NCBI RefSeq assembly: GCF_963677725.1
Contig: NZ_OY782507.1
Span: 1,178,001-1,242,000 of the forward strand
From: an uncultured Cohaesibacter sp.
Lineage (GTDB): Bacteria; Pseudomonadota; Alphaproteobacteria; Rhizobiales; Cohaesibacteraceae
Reading direction: 5' to 3'
Length of the DNA: 64,000 bases
Numbering within the stretch: position 1 is the first letter of the stretch; each line of letters starts with the position of its first letter. Positions 17,270-26,501 of this stretch are shown one piece after another. The position numbers and the translations under genes were made by a program. A model generated the notes under the pieces. That model searched no databases, was not told the DNA's origin, and saw nothing but the letters and a program-made list of their open reading frames with translations.

Positions 17270-17780
17270 CTGCATCGCCATTTCCATCTCCCCCTGTCGC
17301 GATCCCTGTGGCATGTGCCCTTCCCGCCCGGCCTCATGCCTAGCGGTCACCGACATGGTGCAGGCCCCGCACTTTGCAATTTGCATAGATGTTTTTCAAA
17401 ATGCGCAGATCCTTTCTGGCGCGTTAAACATTTTGCTGTCCCGTTTGTGCACATTGACCGGAAGCGGCTAACTTTTCGCCTGTTGCCCAAAGCTGTTTTC
17501 AAGATCATTCGCCCGCGCAGCGCGCAGCAAAGCCAGCTGCATTTTTGGCTCGCACATGGGCCAGACATCAGTATTTCCGCGCATTTTGGCCGTCACGCCA
17601 TCGCCTTATTCTCGCCTTAAGAGCCTCGTGGTGACAATGAAGGGTGTTAACGCTCTTTCAAGGTTAATAGCGCATTATGATCCTCACGGGACCCGTGTGT
17701 ACTGGTGTTTCCCGATTCATGTCGGCCTTCAAGACGACATGAGAGTGTTGTGTAGTTGCGTTGTGTATATTGGTGACAGA

Positions 17781-19466
17781 ATGTCCAAAACCACGCTTGG
17801 CCAGAAGAGCCTTGGTTTAACCGTCCGCATGTTCCTTGCATCCGGACTGGTCCTCTCCATCACGCAGTCTCTTGACGAAAGAGGCATGGCTGGAAAGTCA
17901 ATGGCCGAACTTCGACAGGAAGCGTGGACAAAGGAAATCATTGCAGGCCACAAACCGCAGTTGCGCGGTGGTGACGCGGATATTCTGGCTTTTCAGGCCA
18001 AGGATCACGAGTTGGTCACCGGATCTATGGTATCCCAATTCAGACGCAACAGTCCGCAACAAGCCGCCGCACTGGACGGCGCCGTCATCACCTTGGCGTC
18101 CACCCATAAAGGTCAAATTGCGCATAGCCTGAATCCTGCGACCGATCTGGTTTCGGAAGATTTGGCTGTCAATCGCGCGGCCAAGGGAGCCCGCCGCCTT
18201 CGCTGGCAGTGGGAACCTTATCATGTTGCTCATGGTCGCCGCGCCATTGCGCTGAACTGGTCCGGATCCATCTGGTCAATGAGTGGCCCCTTCTCTTTGG
18301 CCTCTCATGTGGAGCTTCCCAAAGAGGCCTTTGCCCCATCTGATGATTTGAAACTGGTGATGGCTGATGCCTCCCAGTTCCTCAAACCGGACCCAATCGC
18401 TCAGGCGCCAGACATGCTGCTCGCCAGCAATGACACCAAGGACGCAGCGCCAGCGAATGCAAAAACAATTGCTCCTGCTGCCAATAGCAACAGTGCGCTC
18501 GCCTATGCTCCCACTTCTGCGGAAGGACTGGAAGCCCCGTTTGAAGCAATCCTGACGGAACAACGCACAGGTCGGATTCACGAAGACAATCAGGTCACCA
18601 TTCTGGGTGCCGTGGACGATCTGAACCGTACGCTGGATGGCGACGAGGCACCAGCCAAAGCCGCAACACCAGTCAACACCAAGCCCGAGGCTGTCACCAT
18701 TGCGGTGTTGCCGCGCATGCGCGCGCCGCACAAGCCAGACGCAAAAGACGGCGCGGTGTCTCAACCGCTCGATGTCACTCCGGTTGTTGCGTCCCTTGAA
18801 GCCAAAATGGAGGCCGAGGCAGAGAAGGCACAAGCAACAGAGGCCCCAAAAGGCGGCCTGACCTTCGCCAAGAGCAAGGCCGTTCGGGCAGAGCTACAGC
18901 TGGCGTCTCTGTCTGGTGACAAGGAAGTTGTCGAGGAGAAAAAGTCGCCGTTTGCCAGCTGGTTCAATTTCTCCCGCAGCAAGAAGAAAGTCGCCAAGAT
19001 CGATGCACGCGGTGAACATGCGTGGGTCACCAACAAACTGCCAAAATCCTCCTTCTCGAAAAAACAGAAAACCTGCCTGGCCAACGCGATCTATTTCGAA
19101 AGCCGCTCCGAACCTGTTGCTGGTCAGACCGCAGTTGCACAGGTGGTGATGAACCGGGTGAAGAATCCGACCTATCCGAACACGATCTGCGGGGTCGTCT
19201 ATCAGAACAAACATCGTCGCAATGCCTGCCAGTTTTCCTTTGCATGTGATCGCATTCCCGACCGTATTCGCTCCAAGAAAGCCTGGGATACGGCTTGGAA
19301 AATCGCCAATCAGGTGGTCAACGGCGAAGTCTGGATGAAGTCAATTGGATCCTCGACGCACTATCATGCCACCTATGTGCGGCCTCGCTGGGCGCGCACC
19401 ATGAAGCGGCTGAAGAAAATCGGCCTGCATGTCTTCTACAAGACCTATGGCGGCGGCTGGAGCTGA
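17781..19466 (+). CDS. cell-wall hydrolase of the SleB (Hydrolase_2) family
   Basis: A protein of about 561 residues. Only the C-terminal part (about 430-555) is recognisable: KTCLANAIYFESRSEPVAGQ with the catalytic Glu, VVMNRVKNPTYPNTICGVVYQ, CQFSFACD and STHYHATYVRP. This is the SleB/CwlJ lytic-transglycosylase-like domain that cleaves peptidoglycan. The start MSKTTLGQKSLGLTVRMFLAS contains a hydrophobic stretch, probably an anchor or signal. Residues 190-420 are low-complexity Ala/Pro/Lys-rich. The ATG at 17781 is preferred; the frame is open to 17556 but that part looks non-coding. It is flanked by strong terminators and so is monocistronic. Confidence 0.82.
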   Translation: MSKTTLGQKSLGLTVRMFLASGLVLSITQSLDERGMAGKSMAELRQEAWTKEIIAGHKPQLRGGDADILAFQAKDHELVTGSMVSQFRRNSPQQAAALDGAVITLASTHKGQIAHSLNPATDLVSEDLAVNRAAKGARRLRWQWEPYHVAHGRRAIALNWSGSIWSMSGPFSLASHVELPKEAFAPSDDLKLVMADASQFLKPDPIAQAPDMLLASNDTKDAAPANAKTIAPAANSNSALAYAPTSAEGLEAPFEAILTEQRTGRIHEDNQVTILGAVDDLNRTLDGDEAPAKAATPVNTKPEAVTIAVLPRMRAPHKPDAKDGAVSQPLDVTPVVASLEAKMEAEAEKAQATEAPKGGLTFAKSKAVRAELQLASLSGDKEVVEEKKSPFASWFNFSRSKKKVAKIDARGEHAWVTNKLPKSSFSKKQKTCLANAIYFESRSEPVAGQTAVAQVVMNRVKNPTYPNTICGVVYQNKHRRNACQFSFACDRIPDRIRSKKAWDTAWKIANQVVNGEVWMKSIGSSTHYHATYVRPRWARTMKRLKKIGLHVFYKTYGGGWS

Positions 19467-19509
19467 GTTTTTTAAAAAAGAGACCTGCCGGAATCAAATT
19501 TCCCAAATG

Positions 19510-19546
19510 AACAAAGGGTGGATTGCTAGCAATCCGCCCTTTTTGT
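19510..19546 (+). terminator. bidirectional-looking terminator after the SleB gene
   Basis: ACAAAGGGTGGATTGC pairs with GCAATCCGCCCTTTTTGT around a 2-nt loop, followed by more T. The stem is long and near perfect. Confidence 0.85.
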
Positions 19547-19785
19547 TTGTTGCATTTGAAAGGTGCATATTGACGCATCCGGGCTTGTTGGCAAGCACGT
19601 CATAACCATCTGTTCAGATTTGTTAGATACAGGTGGTCGCAGTCGCTTCCCCAAGCGTCAGCGTAACCTTGAAATGTGTCTGTCCCAGCTTGATATCTCT
19701 TATATATCAGGTCGTTCAGCTCACCCCAAAAGGCCTTTGACTGCCGGGATGCGCACTGTCCCCTAAGTTCAGCAAGGTACCAATC
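19547..19785. other. intergenic region before chemoreceptor gene
   Basis: About 240 bp without a gene. A small dyad TGATATCTCTTATATATCA occurs near 19690, followed by the chemoreceptor ribosome-binding site AAGG near 19775. Confidence 0.3.
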
Positions 19786-21813
19786 ATGCTCAAGACCGCC
19801 TTTGCGCCTTCACCAGAAGAAACCTCTGTTACCGCGTCTCCCCCCTCCAACACCTCTTTCCTTAAAAACATGAAAATCTATCACCGAATCGCCAGTCTGA
19901 CTGTGCTGTCCGTTCTGTCGGTTCTGGTTTTGGGGGGCACCTATTATTATGGAGCCGCGATGAAGAATAAGGCTCTGGCAGCCATGCAGGACAACAATCA
20001 GATTGTCCTGACGATCAAGGATCTCAAACTTGATTTTCTCCGTTTGAGAGAATTCGAGCAAGCGTTCCTGACGAGTGGCAATCAAGCAACGCTCAGAGCC
20101 TTCAAGGCGGAAATGGAAACCATTCATTCGAGCATTTCTGGCCTGCTTGACAATCAGGCATCCAGCCTCGTCGTATCGGATCTCAAAGAGGTGGACGCAG
20201 ATTTCCGCCATTATGATCAGGCCTTCGATGAACTGGCTATGCGAATCAATGCCCTTGGCACCCATAACAAGGATGGCTTGCTGGGAACGGTCAATCAGGC
20301 CGCAGCAGAGTTCGAAGAGGCAGTCCTTCAGTCTTCACAAAGCAAGTTGATCATTCCGATGCTGGCCATGCGCGAGCAGGAGAAGTCCTTCATTATCGAG
20401 AAGCGGGATGAAAACTGGCAACAATTCAACAGCTTGCACGACGAATTTCTCGGACAGCTGAAATATGCGATGCTGTCGAGCAAAGACAAAAAAGGCTTTT
20501 ACAATCTGTTGGGCACGTACCAGGCGACACTGACCGGCTGGCGGGACACGCAGCTGAATGTGGCCGCCAAACGAGGTGTTCTGCAAAAGCTGTTTTCTGA
20601 AGTTGACAGGGATTTCAAACAGTTGATCGATGTCGCCAATGGTGACTTCGACAGAGCCAAACGGGAGCTGGAAGCTGCCGGAAATCTGGTCAATCAGTCC
20701 GTCCTGTGGATCGGCGGCCTTACCTTGCTGTTCGCTATTGTTCTGGGTGGTTTGATCAGCCGCAGCATCATTGGCCCGATCCGCGAGCTGATTGACGCGA
20801 TGAGCCGTCTGGCTTCCGGTGACAATCATACCGACATTCCCTTCAGAGATCGGCATAACGAAATTGGCGATATCGCCAAGGCGGTTCAGGTCTTCAAGAA
20901 TAACTCGATCGAACGTCATCGCCTGATGAGTGAGACCGAGAAAGAACAAGAAGCGCGCGCCCTTCGGCAGCGACAGATTGAAAGTCTGATTGGCCGCTTC
21001 CGCGAAGCATCCACATCAATGATTGATGGCGTGATCGCAACCACGGACAGTCTGGAAGACACAGCCACCGGTCTGTCCTCCAACTCGACACAGACCTCCT
21101 CTCAGGCCAACGCCGTTGCGCGTGCGTCAAATGAAGCAAGCAACAATATTCAGGCGGTTGCGGCAGCAGCGGAGGAATTGTCCAATGCCATTGCGGAGAT
21201 CGGGGCACGCAGCTCTGAAACTTCGCACATTGTGCAGGAAGCGGTCGAAGCAGCCTCTGCCACCGATGCCAAGGTTGCCAGCCTTGCCAATGCCGCCCAG
21301 CAGGTGGGTGAAGTCGTCACCATGATCCAGTCAATCGCCGAGCAGACCAACCTGCTGGCGCTCAATGCCACCATCGAGGCTGCCCGAGCGGGTGACGCTG
21401 GCAAAGGCTTCGCGGTTGTGGCCGCCGAGGTAAAGGAGCTAGCCAACCAGACCTCGAAAGCGACGGAAGCCATTTCCGGCCAGATCTCGTCCATTCAGAT
21501 GGAGACGGATCAGGCCGTTGCGGCCATTCGCGAGATTGCCACCACCATGCGCAGTGTTGGATCGGCGACCAATATGATTGCAACTTCGGTTGAAGAGCAG
21601 GGTCATGCAACGGTCGAGATTTCGCACAATGTGCAGCGTGCTGCAGATGGAGCAAGCGAAGTCAGCCACAATATTGACGGGGTTACCGATTCCGCGGCAA
21701 GCAACTTGCAGGCCTCTGAAATGGTATTGGTTGCCGCGCACGAGGTATCGACCCGTGCCGACGATCTTCAGGAACTGGTCAGCAGCTTCCTCAACGAGGT
21801 GGCTGCTGCCTAA
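19786..21813 (+). CDS. methyl-accepting chemotaxis protein with large helical sensor domain
   Basis: A 675-residue transmembrane chemoreceptor. A 33-residue cytoplasmic lead precedes TM1 ([21 protein letters not shown]). The periplasmic domain, about residues 60-300, is nearly all helix with no Cache or PAS signature, which fits a helical bimodular (HBM)-like or 4-helix-bundle sensor. TM2 is [20 protein letters not shown], then HAMP ([21 protein letters not shown]) and the signalling hairpin with the tip region [30 protein letters not shown] (written here only as a landmark in parts [14 protein letters not shown] and [13 protein letters not shown]). Ligand unknown. CheY and CheZ are encoded 4 kb downstream. 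Confidence 0.9.
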   Translation: MLKTAFAPSPEETSVTASPPSNTSFLKNMKIYHRIASLTVLSVLSVLVLGGTYYYGAAMKNKALAAMQDNNQIVLTIKDLKLDFLRLREFEQAFLTSGNQATLRAFKAEMETIHSSISGLLDNQASSLVVSDLKEVDADFRHYDQAFDELAMRINALGTHNKDGLLGTVNQAAAEFEEAVLQSSQSKLIIPMLAMREQEKSFIIEKRDENWQQFNSLHDEFLGQLKYAMLSSKDKKGFYNLLGTYQATLTGWRDTQLNVAAKRGVLQKLFSEVDRDFKQLIDVANGDFDRAKRELEAAGNLVNQSVLWIGGLTLLFAIVLGGLISRSIIGPIRELIDAMSRLASGDNHTDIPFRDRHNEIGDIAKAVQVFKNNSIERHRLMSETEKEQEARALRQRQIESLIGRFREASTSMIDGVIATTDSLEDTATGLSSNSTQTSSQANAVARASNEASNNIQAVAAAAEELSNAIAEIGARSSETSHIVQEAVEAASATDAKVASLANAAQQVGEVVTMIQSIAEQTNLLALNATIEAARAGDAGKGFAVVAAEVKELANQTSKATEAISGQISSIQMETDQAVAAIREIATTMRSVGSATNMIATSVEEQGHATVEISHNVQRAADGASEVSHNIDGVTDSAASNLQASEMVLVAAHEVSTRADDLQELVSSFLNEVAAA

Positions 21814-21844
21814 CAGCCTTGCAAACGCACCGTGCAAAAATGTC

Positions 21845-21876
21845 AAAGCCGCTCTCGATTGGGGAGCGGCTTTTGT
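21845..21876 (+). terminator. terminator after chemoreceptor gene
   Basis: AAAGCCGCTC and GAGCGGCTTTT form a stem with a 9-nt loop and a short T run. A second hairpin, CCCTTTCAT/ATGAAGGGG at about 21884-21903, lies at the end of the convergent UDG gene. Confidence 0.75.
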
Positions 21877-21903
21877 CGTTCAGCCCTTTCATGAATGAAG
21901 GGG

Positions 21904-22836
21904 TTAGCGCAGGCTGTCGAGCTTGGCAGCCACCTCAAGCAGGTCTTGCCAAGCAGCGCGCTTTTGTGCCGGGGTGCGCAGCAGAAACGCCGGATGCAAG
22001 GTGGACATGACGGGGATATCGCGCCCTGCCGCCGAATAGGTCCGCCAGCGACCACGCAGCCGCATGATGCCATCCTTGCTGTCGAGCAATTGCTGAGCCG
22101 CCGTGCCACCCAGAAAGACCAGAAGCTTGGGATTGACCAACTCGATATGGCGATGGATGAAGGGCTGCAGCATAGCCTGCTCGTCAATCGAGGGCTTGCG
22201 GTTGCCCGGAGGGCGCCATGGCAGAATGTTGGTGATATAGCTGTTAGACCGGTCAAGCTTGATCGCCGCCATCATCTTGTCGAGCAATTGTCCGGCACGG
22301 CCGACAAACGGGACGCCTTGCAAATCTTCATCCCGCCCGGGCGCTTCGCCGATGAACATGACGTCGGCTTCCGGGTTGCCATCGCCAAAGACCAGAGATT
22401 TGGCCGACAATTTCAGGCTGCATCCTTCAAACTTCGCCAAAGCCTGACGCAGTTCCGCAAGGGTTTGTGCTCGCGCGGCCATCTGTCGCGCATCTTCCAC
22501 CAATGTGGCACTGCCCGGATTAAGGAATGCGGGGGCCTGTTTTGTGGCTTCTGCATCCGACAAGCCATGTTGCGGTGCATTCAACGAAGGACGGGATTGA
22601 TTTGATGGTGACTTTAACGTAAGCGTCGAACCGACAGGTTGGGAATGCTCGGTTTTGTCCCTGTTGTCGGATGAAGCAGTGCGGGAAGCGCGCAGAGCTG
22701 CTCGCTCACGTGCCTGACGCTGGCTTTCCTCAAAACGATCCTGAGGCAGGTCATCCAAGGCACAATCAGCCCCCATTGCCCCATACCATTCGATAAGGGC
22801 TGCGAGATCATGAGCTGATGTAACTGTATTTAGCAT
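21904..22836 (-). CDS. uracil-DNA glycosylase, family 4-like
   Basis: A 310-residue protein whose C-terminal two thirds match family 4 uracil-DNA glycosylases: [44 protein letters not shown] and the catalytic-loop [11 protein letters not shown]. It removes uracil produced by cytosine deamination. The classical enzymes hold a 4Fe-4S cluster with four Cys; here the first pair is reduced to one Cys ([12 protein letters not shown]) and the Cys before RPPGNR is Trp, so a cluster is unlikely. The N-terminal 120 residues are variable and low complexity. Start 22836 (MLNTVTS) is preferred over the extended frame to 22908. It is divergent from etfQO. Confidence 0.87.
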   Translation of the reverse strand: MLNTVTSAHDLAALIEWYGAMGADCALDDLPQDRFEESQRQARERAALRASRTASSDNRDKTEHSQPVGSTLTLKSPSNQSRPSLNAPQHGLSDAEATKQAPAFLNPGSATLVEDARQMAARAQTLAELRQALAKFEGCSLKLSAKSLVFGDGNPEADVMFIGEAPGRDEDLQGVPFVGRAGQLLDKMMAAIKLDRSNSYITNILPWRPPGNRKPSIDEQAMLQPFIHRHIELVNPKLLVFLGGTAAQQLLDSKDGIMRLRGRWRTYSAAGRDIPVMSTLHPAFLLRTPAQKRAAWQDLLEVAAKLDSLR

Positions 22837-22964
22837 TTTGTGCACTTGGATTCGGGCTTCGTTTTCCGCTAGACATATCTTATAGGGCAACAAGTGACCA
22901 TCGGCCAACTTGAAAATGTATGAAGCGTCAAGCCGCTCGACCCCAGAATAAAAAGGACCTGCAG

Positions 22965-24650
22965 ATGGCAGACATGAACGAACTTCCCGAACGCGAAAGC
23001 ATGGAATTCGACGTAGTGATCGTCGGGGCCGGACCTGCGGGCCTGTCGGCGGCCATTCGAATCAAACAACTGGCTGAGGAAAAAGGCGAAGACATCTCTG
23101 TCGTCGTGCTGGAAAAAGGCTCCGAAGTCGGTGCTCATATTCTTTCTGGTGCTGTGATTGACCCCATTGCCCTCACCCGTCTGATCCCGGATTGGCGCGA
23201 GGATGACAGCTGCCCGGTGAAAGTTGCCGTCAAGAAAGATGTGTTCCGTCTGCTTGGCCCTGCTGGTGCGATCCGTCTGCCAAATGCTCTGATGCCGCCT
23301 CTGATGAACAATCATGGCAATTATACCATTTCGCTGGGCAATCTGTGCCGCTGGCTGGCCGAAAAGGCCGAGGCGATGGGTGTAGAAATCTATCCGGGCT
23401 TTGCCGCCGCCGAAGTGCTTTATGACGAAAATGGCGCGGTGCGCGGTGTTGCGACCGGCGACATGGGTGTCGGCAAAGACGGTCAGCCGAAGGACTCCTA
23501 TATGCGCGGCATGGAATTGCTGGGCAAATATACTCTGATCGGCGAAGGGGTGCGCGGGTCGCTGGCCAAGAAGCTGATTGCCAAATACGACCTCGACAAG
23601 GATTGCGACGTGCCGAAATTCGGCATCGGGATCAAGGAATTGTGGGATATTGACCCAGCCAAGCATAATGAAGGGCTGGTTGAGCATAGCTTTGGCTGGC
23701 CACTATCGGAAGGCACAGGCGGGGGCTCCTTCCTCTATCACCTTGAAAACAATCAGGTGGTGGTCGGGTTCGTGGTCTATCTCAACTACAAGAATCCGCA
23801 TCTGTCACCATTCGAAGAATTCCAGCGCTTCAAGACCCATCCGGCTGTGCGTGAGACGTTTGAAGGGGGCACGCGCGTATCCTATGGTGCCCGCTGTATT
23901 GCCGAGGGTGGCTACCAGTCCGTGCCGCGCCTGACTTTCCCGGGTGGCGCACTGATCGGCTGTTCAGCCGGTTTCGTCAACGTGCCGCGCATCAAGGGCA
24001 TCCACAATGCCATGGATTCGGGCATGCAGGTGGCCGAAGCCCTGATTGGAGCTGTCGCGGAAGGCCGCAGCCATGACGAACTCACCGCTTATGAGGATGG
24101 CTGGCGTAAAGGACCGATCGGCAAGGATCTGTTCAAGGTGCGCAACGTCAAACCATTCTGGGCCAAATATGGCCTGACGTTTGGTGTGTCTCTTGGTGGC
24201 CTTGATATGTGGCTCAACAGCCTGTTTGGCTTCTCGCCATTTGGCACTCTGAAACATGGCAAAACCGACGCGGAAAGCACCCTGCCCGCCGACAAATGCA
24301 AGCCGATCACCTATCCAAAACCGGATGGAAAACTGACTTTTGATCGTCTGAGTTCTGTCTTCCTGTCTGGCACCAATCACGAGGAAGACCAGCCATGTCA
24401 TCTGGTGGTGGGCAATATGGAGCTTCAGAAAAGCTCCGAGCATGACATTTATGGCGGCCTGTCGAAGAATTACTGCCCGGCAGGTGTCTATGAATGGGTT
24501 GAGGACGAGACAGATCCGTCCAAGGTCAACTATGTCATCAATGCCCAGAACTGCGTCCATTGCAAGACGTGTGACATCAAGGATCCGAACGGAAACATCA
24601 TGTGGACCGTGCCGGAGGGTGCTGGTGGGCCGACATATCCGAACATGTAG
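22965..24650 (+). CDS. electron transfer flavoprotein-ubiquinone oxidoreductase
   Basis: A 561-residue inner-membrane flavoprotein that passes electrons from ETF (fatty-acid and amino-acid oxidation) to ubiquinone. FAD motif VVIVGAGPAGLSAAIRI lies near residue 17; the membrane/quinone region includes PLSEGTGGGSFLYH and LIGCSAGFVNVPRIKGIHNA. The C-terminal 4Fe-4S module has NYCPAGVYEW and QNCVHCKTCDIKDP. The ATG at 22965 follows AAAAAGGACC. Its last 26 codons and 3' flank are repeated just downstream (24716 onward), the main oddity of this locus. Confidence 0.94.
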   Translation: MADMNELPERESMEFDVVIVGAGPAGLSAAIRIKQLAEEKGEDISVVVLEKGSEVGAHILSGAVIDPIALTRLIPDWREDDSCPVKVAVKKDVFRLLGPAGAIRLPNALMPPLMNNHGNYTISLGNLCRWLAEKAEAMGVEIYPGFAAAEVLYDENGAVRGVATGDMGVGKDGQPKDSYMRGMELLGKYTLIGEGVRGSLAKKLIAKYDLDKDCDVPKFGIGIKELWDIDPAKHNEGLVEHSFGWPLSEGTGGGSFLYHLENNQVVVGFVVYLNYKNPHLSPFEEFQRFKTHPAVRETFEGGTRVSYGARCIAEGGYQSVPRLTFPGGALIGCSAGFVNVPRIKGIHNAMDSGMQVAEALIGAVAEGRSHDELTAYEDGWRKGPIGKDLFKVRNVKPFWAKYGLTFGVSLGGLDMWLNSLFGFSPFGTLKHGKTDAESTLPADKCKPITYPKPDGKLTFDRLSSVFLSGTNHEEDQPCHLVVGNMELQKSSEHDIYGGLSKNYCPAGVYEWVEDETDPSKVNYVINAQNCVHCKTCDIKDPNGNIMWTVPEGAGGPTYPNM

Positions 24651-24715
24651 GATGTCACACGCATTTCCTGCGATAAGCTTGTCATGAGCGCCAAGCGCTC
24701 ATGACAAGCTTATCT
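24570..24715. repeat. first copy of 146-bp tandem repeat (end of etfQO plus 3' flank)
   Basis: The unit begins at TGTGACATCAAGGATCC within etfQO, covers the last codons, the TAG stop and about 65 bp of flank, and ends in a long hairpin. The second copy begins 146 bp later. See the entry at 24716. Confidence 0.9.
24672..24714. repeat. perfect 20-bp stem hairpin after etfQO
   Basis: GATAAGCTTGTCATGAGCGC and GCGCTCATGACAAGCTTATC are perfect reverse complements separated by CAA. There is no T-tract, so it may act as an mRNA 3' stabiliser or be a REP-like element. Degenerate versions recur at 24823-24862 and 24867-24906. Confidence 0.8.
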
Positions 24716-24861
24716 TGTGACATCAAGGATCCAAACGGAAACATCATGTGGACCGTGCCAGAAGGCGCTGGCGGGCCGACATATCCGAACATGTAGGATG
24801 TCACACGCATTTCCTGCGATAAGCTTGTTACGAGCGATTAACGCTCATGGCTTATCTCGTC
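24716..24861 (+). pseudogene. second, promoterless copy of the etfQO 3' end
   Basis: Repeats the tail of etfQO with only five base differences before the stop codon: two CCG to CCA, one GAG to GAA and two GGT to GGC. All are silent third-position changes, so the copy still encodes exactly the same C-terminus ([17 protein letters not shown]... to the TAG) but has no start or 5' part. The 34 bases after the stop are identical to copy 1; the following hairpin has diverged. It looks like the remnant tail of a second allele left by recombination. It is not expected to be translated. Confidence 0.8.
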
Positions 24862-24866
24862 CTACG

Positions 24867-24925
24867 ATAAGCTTGTCACGAGCGATTAACGCACATGGCT
24901 TATCTTGTGACATCAGGGATCCGTT
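24867..24925. repeat. third partial repeat (hairpin plus first bases of the tail)
   Basis: A second degenerate hairpin unit (GATAAGCTTGTCACGAGCG... to GGCTTATCTTG) is followed by TGTGACATCAGGGATCC, matching the first 17 bases of the repeated tail with one mismatch, then the similarity stops. Confidence 0.7.
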
Positions 24926-24987
24926 CCGGCCTGACGGGCTTTCGCGATAAAGCGGCGCTCGCGATAGGAGCCCTGCTCCAAACGGGA

Positions 24988-25011
24988 AAAGCCGCGCAAT
25001 TGCGCGGCTTT
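24988..25011 (-). terminator. terminator for cheZ
   Basis: AAAGCCGCGC-AATT-GCGCGGCTTT forms a compact stem; on the minus strand it is followed by TTCCC and lies about 40 bp after the cheZ stop. It would also stop readthrough from etfQO. Confidence 0.75.
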
Positions 25012-25050
25012 AAAATCAATTCCGATTGAAATTGCGTCGTCTACTCAGTC

Positions 25051-25770
25051 TTAGTCGAAGAGGGCGTCGATGTCGTCCTGATTGCTCGCCCCGGATTCTT
25101 TTTCCGGCTTGGCCTTGAAATCCAGATCGGCAAGCATGGCATCAACGTCATTTTGATTGACCCCTTCGCCCGCATGCTGCGGACCGTGCAGGATCAGTTC
25201 GCGCTTGCGGCGTTCGTGCTCGCTTTCTTCCAATTCCGCATCATCGATATTCTGCATTTTCATGCGTTCAACGAAGGTGGAGACCCGCTTGTCGATCACA
25301 TGGAGCGCATGAACAACCTTGCTGATACGCTGACCGGTAATGTCCTGGAAGGAACAGGCTTCAAAAATCTCAATGACCTTGTCGTTCACGAGGGCCTGAT
25401 AGGCATCCGTATCGCTTGGATCAGCGGACATGATCTCCTCAGCGGACGACATGATGATGTTGGTCGCATTTTCCGTTGCCTCGACCACCGCGTCAAGCTC
25501 GCGTCCAGCATCGGGTATGGCATTATGGCGCATTTCTGCCGGACGAAGAGCCGCGATCTCGTCCTTCATGGAGGAGATCTCGTTGGCAATCGCCAGGAAT
25601 TCTTTATAGACGGAGGCATCCATACTCTTGAGATGGGATTCAAGACTGCCGGCCATGACTTCTGCCAGAGACATGATGTCGGTCAGGGAAACGTCCTCGC
25701 CTTTGCTCTGTTCAAGAAAGGCAACCAATTGCGAGACCTTCTCCGCATTGATTTGTTTTGCGTTGGTCAT
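25051..25770 (-). CDS. cheZ: CheY-P phosphatase CheZ
   Basis: A 239-residue helical protein. The catalytic helix ACSFQDITGQRISKVV (about 138-153) carries the FQD-x-TGQ signature with the phosphatase glutamine. Unusually, the C-terminus holds two related acidic peptides, NQNDVDAMLAD (205-215) and NQDDIDALFD (230-239). Each resembles the C-terminal CheY-docking helix of enterobacterial CheZ and the CheY-binding N-terminus of FliM. It dephosphorylates CheY-P to reset flagellar rotation. It lies 350 bp downstream of cheY on the same strand. Many alphaproteobacteria lack a CheZ like this or use phosphate-sink CheYs. Confidence 0.88.
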   Translation of the reverse strand: MTNAKQINAEKVSQLVAFLEQSKGEDVSLTDIMSLAEVMAGSLESHLKSMDASVYKEFLAIANEISSMKDEIAALRPAEMRHNAIPDAGRELDAVVEATENATNIIMSSAEEIMSADPSDTDAYQALVNDKVIEIFEACSFQDITGQRISKVVHALHVIDKRVSTFVERMKMQNIDDAELEESEHERRKRELILHGPQHAGEGVNQNDVDAMLADLDFKAKPEKESGASNQDDIDALFD

Positions 25771-26117
25771 TGTTCTATCCCCACAAGTCGGCTCGTCTTT
25801 TGCGTATCAGCGATTGCTGGTGAACAATTTTACCCTTGTTCGACGCAAGCAGACTGTTTCGTTTTATGTTCGGCGCATGGTTGATCATTCAACAGGTAGC
25901 AGCATTCTGTTCCCGCACACAGAATGTGCGAAATGGCTGGTTTGCTTCTTGTCAAATGGGTCTACGCCTTGAATTTTGCCGTCCGATCGATTTGCCTGAT
26001 CTTGTTCGGGGCTGTGGGCCGGGCATATCGCCCGGCGCCTGGCCCGACCAAGCAATCGAAATGTCGACAAAGTCACATCATCGGCCCGTCACCGATGACC
26101 TTTCGCGCTGACAGGAC
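25771..26117. other. intergenic region between cheY and cheZ
   Basis: About 350 bp without a convincing gene. A GC-rich inverted repeat GGGCCGGGC/GCCCGGCGCCTGGCCC at about 26014-26043 lies 75 nt beyond the cheY stop on the minus strand and may end or attenuate that transcript. cheZ probably has its own promoter here. Confidence 0.35.
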
Positions 26118-26501
26118 TTAATTGTCGAAGACAGCGTCGATTTTGGTTTTCAACGTTGCTGCGTTGAATGGCTTCACGATGTAGTTGTTCACACCGGCCT
26201 TTTTCGCTGCAATCACGTTTTCGGTCTTGGACTCAGCCGTGACCATGATGAATGGGGTCTTGGACAGGCTATCGCTGGCGCGAACCTGTTTCAGCAGCTC
26301 ATAACCGGTCATCGGTTCCATGTTCCAGTCGGAAATCACGAGGCCGTAACGGCGATCTTGCATTTTCGCAAGCGCTTCGGTGCCATCTGCTGCATCATCT
26401 ACATCTTCGAAACCCAGCTGCTTGAGCAGGTTCTTGATAATCCGGATCATGGTTTTATAGTCGTCGACAACCAGTACCGGCATTGAAAGATCGAGGGCCA
26501 T
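26118..26501 (-). CDS. cheY: single-domain chemotaxis response regulator CheY
   Basis: A 127-residue receiver domain. The acidic pair Asp13/Asp14 (VLVVDDYKTM), phospho-acceptor Asp58 (LVISDWNMEPMTG), Thr88 (FIMVTAES) and Lys110 (YIVKPFNA) are all in place. No output domain follows. The WNMEPMTGYELLK region is typical of motor-binding CheY, so it probably binds FliM and is reset by the CheZ encoded downstream. No flagellar genes are in the window. Confidence 0.93.
   Translation of the reverse strand: MALDLSMPVLVVDDYKTMIRIIKNLLKQLGFEDVDDAADGTEALAKMQDRRYGLVISDWNMEPMTGYELLKQVRASDSLSKTPFIMVTAESKTENVIAAKKAGVNNYIVKPFNAATLKTKIDAVFDN

Larger units (their letters stand above)
16815..17780. other. long intergenic region before the SleB-domain gene
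   Basis: Almost 1 kb without a convincing gene. The first 220 bp are AT-rich. 17040-17230 is of average composition and ends in the terminator at 17231, so a short non-coding transcript is possible. From 17300 to 17780 the frame of the SleB gene is already open but has low-quality protein sequence. A minus-strand 65-codon frame (17064-17261) has no ribosome-binding site and no recognisable family. Confidence 0.4.
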
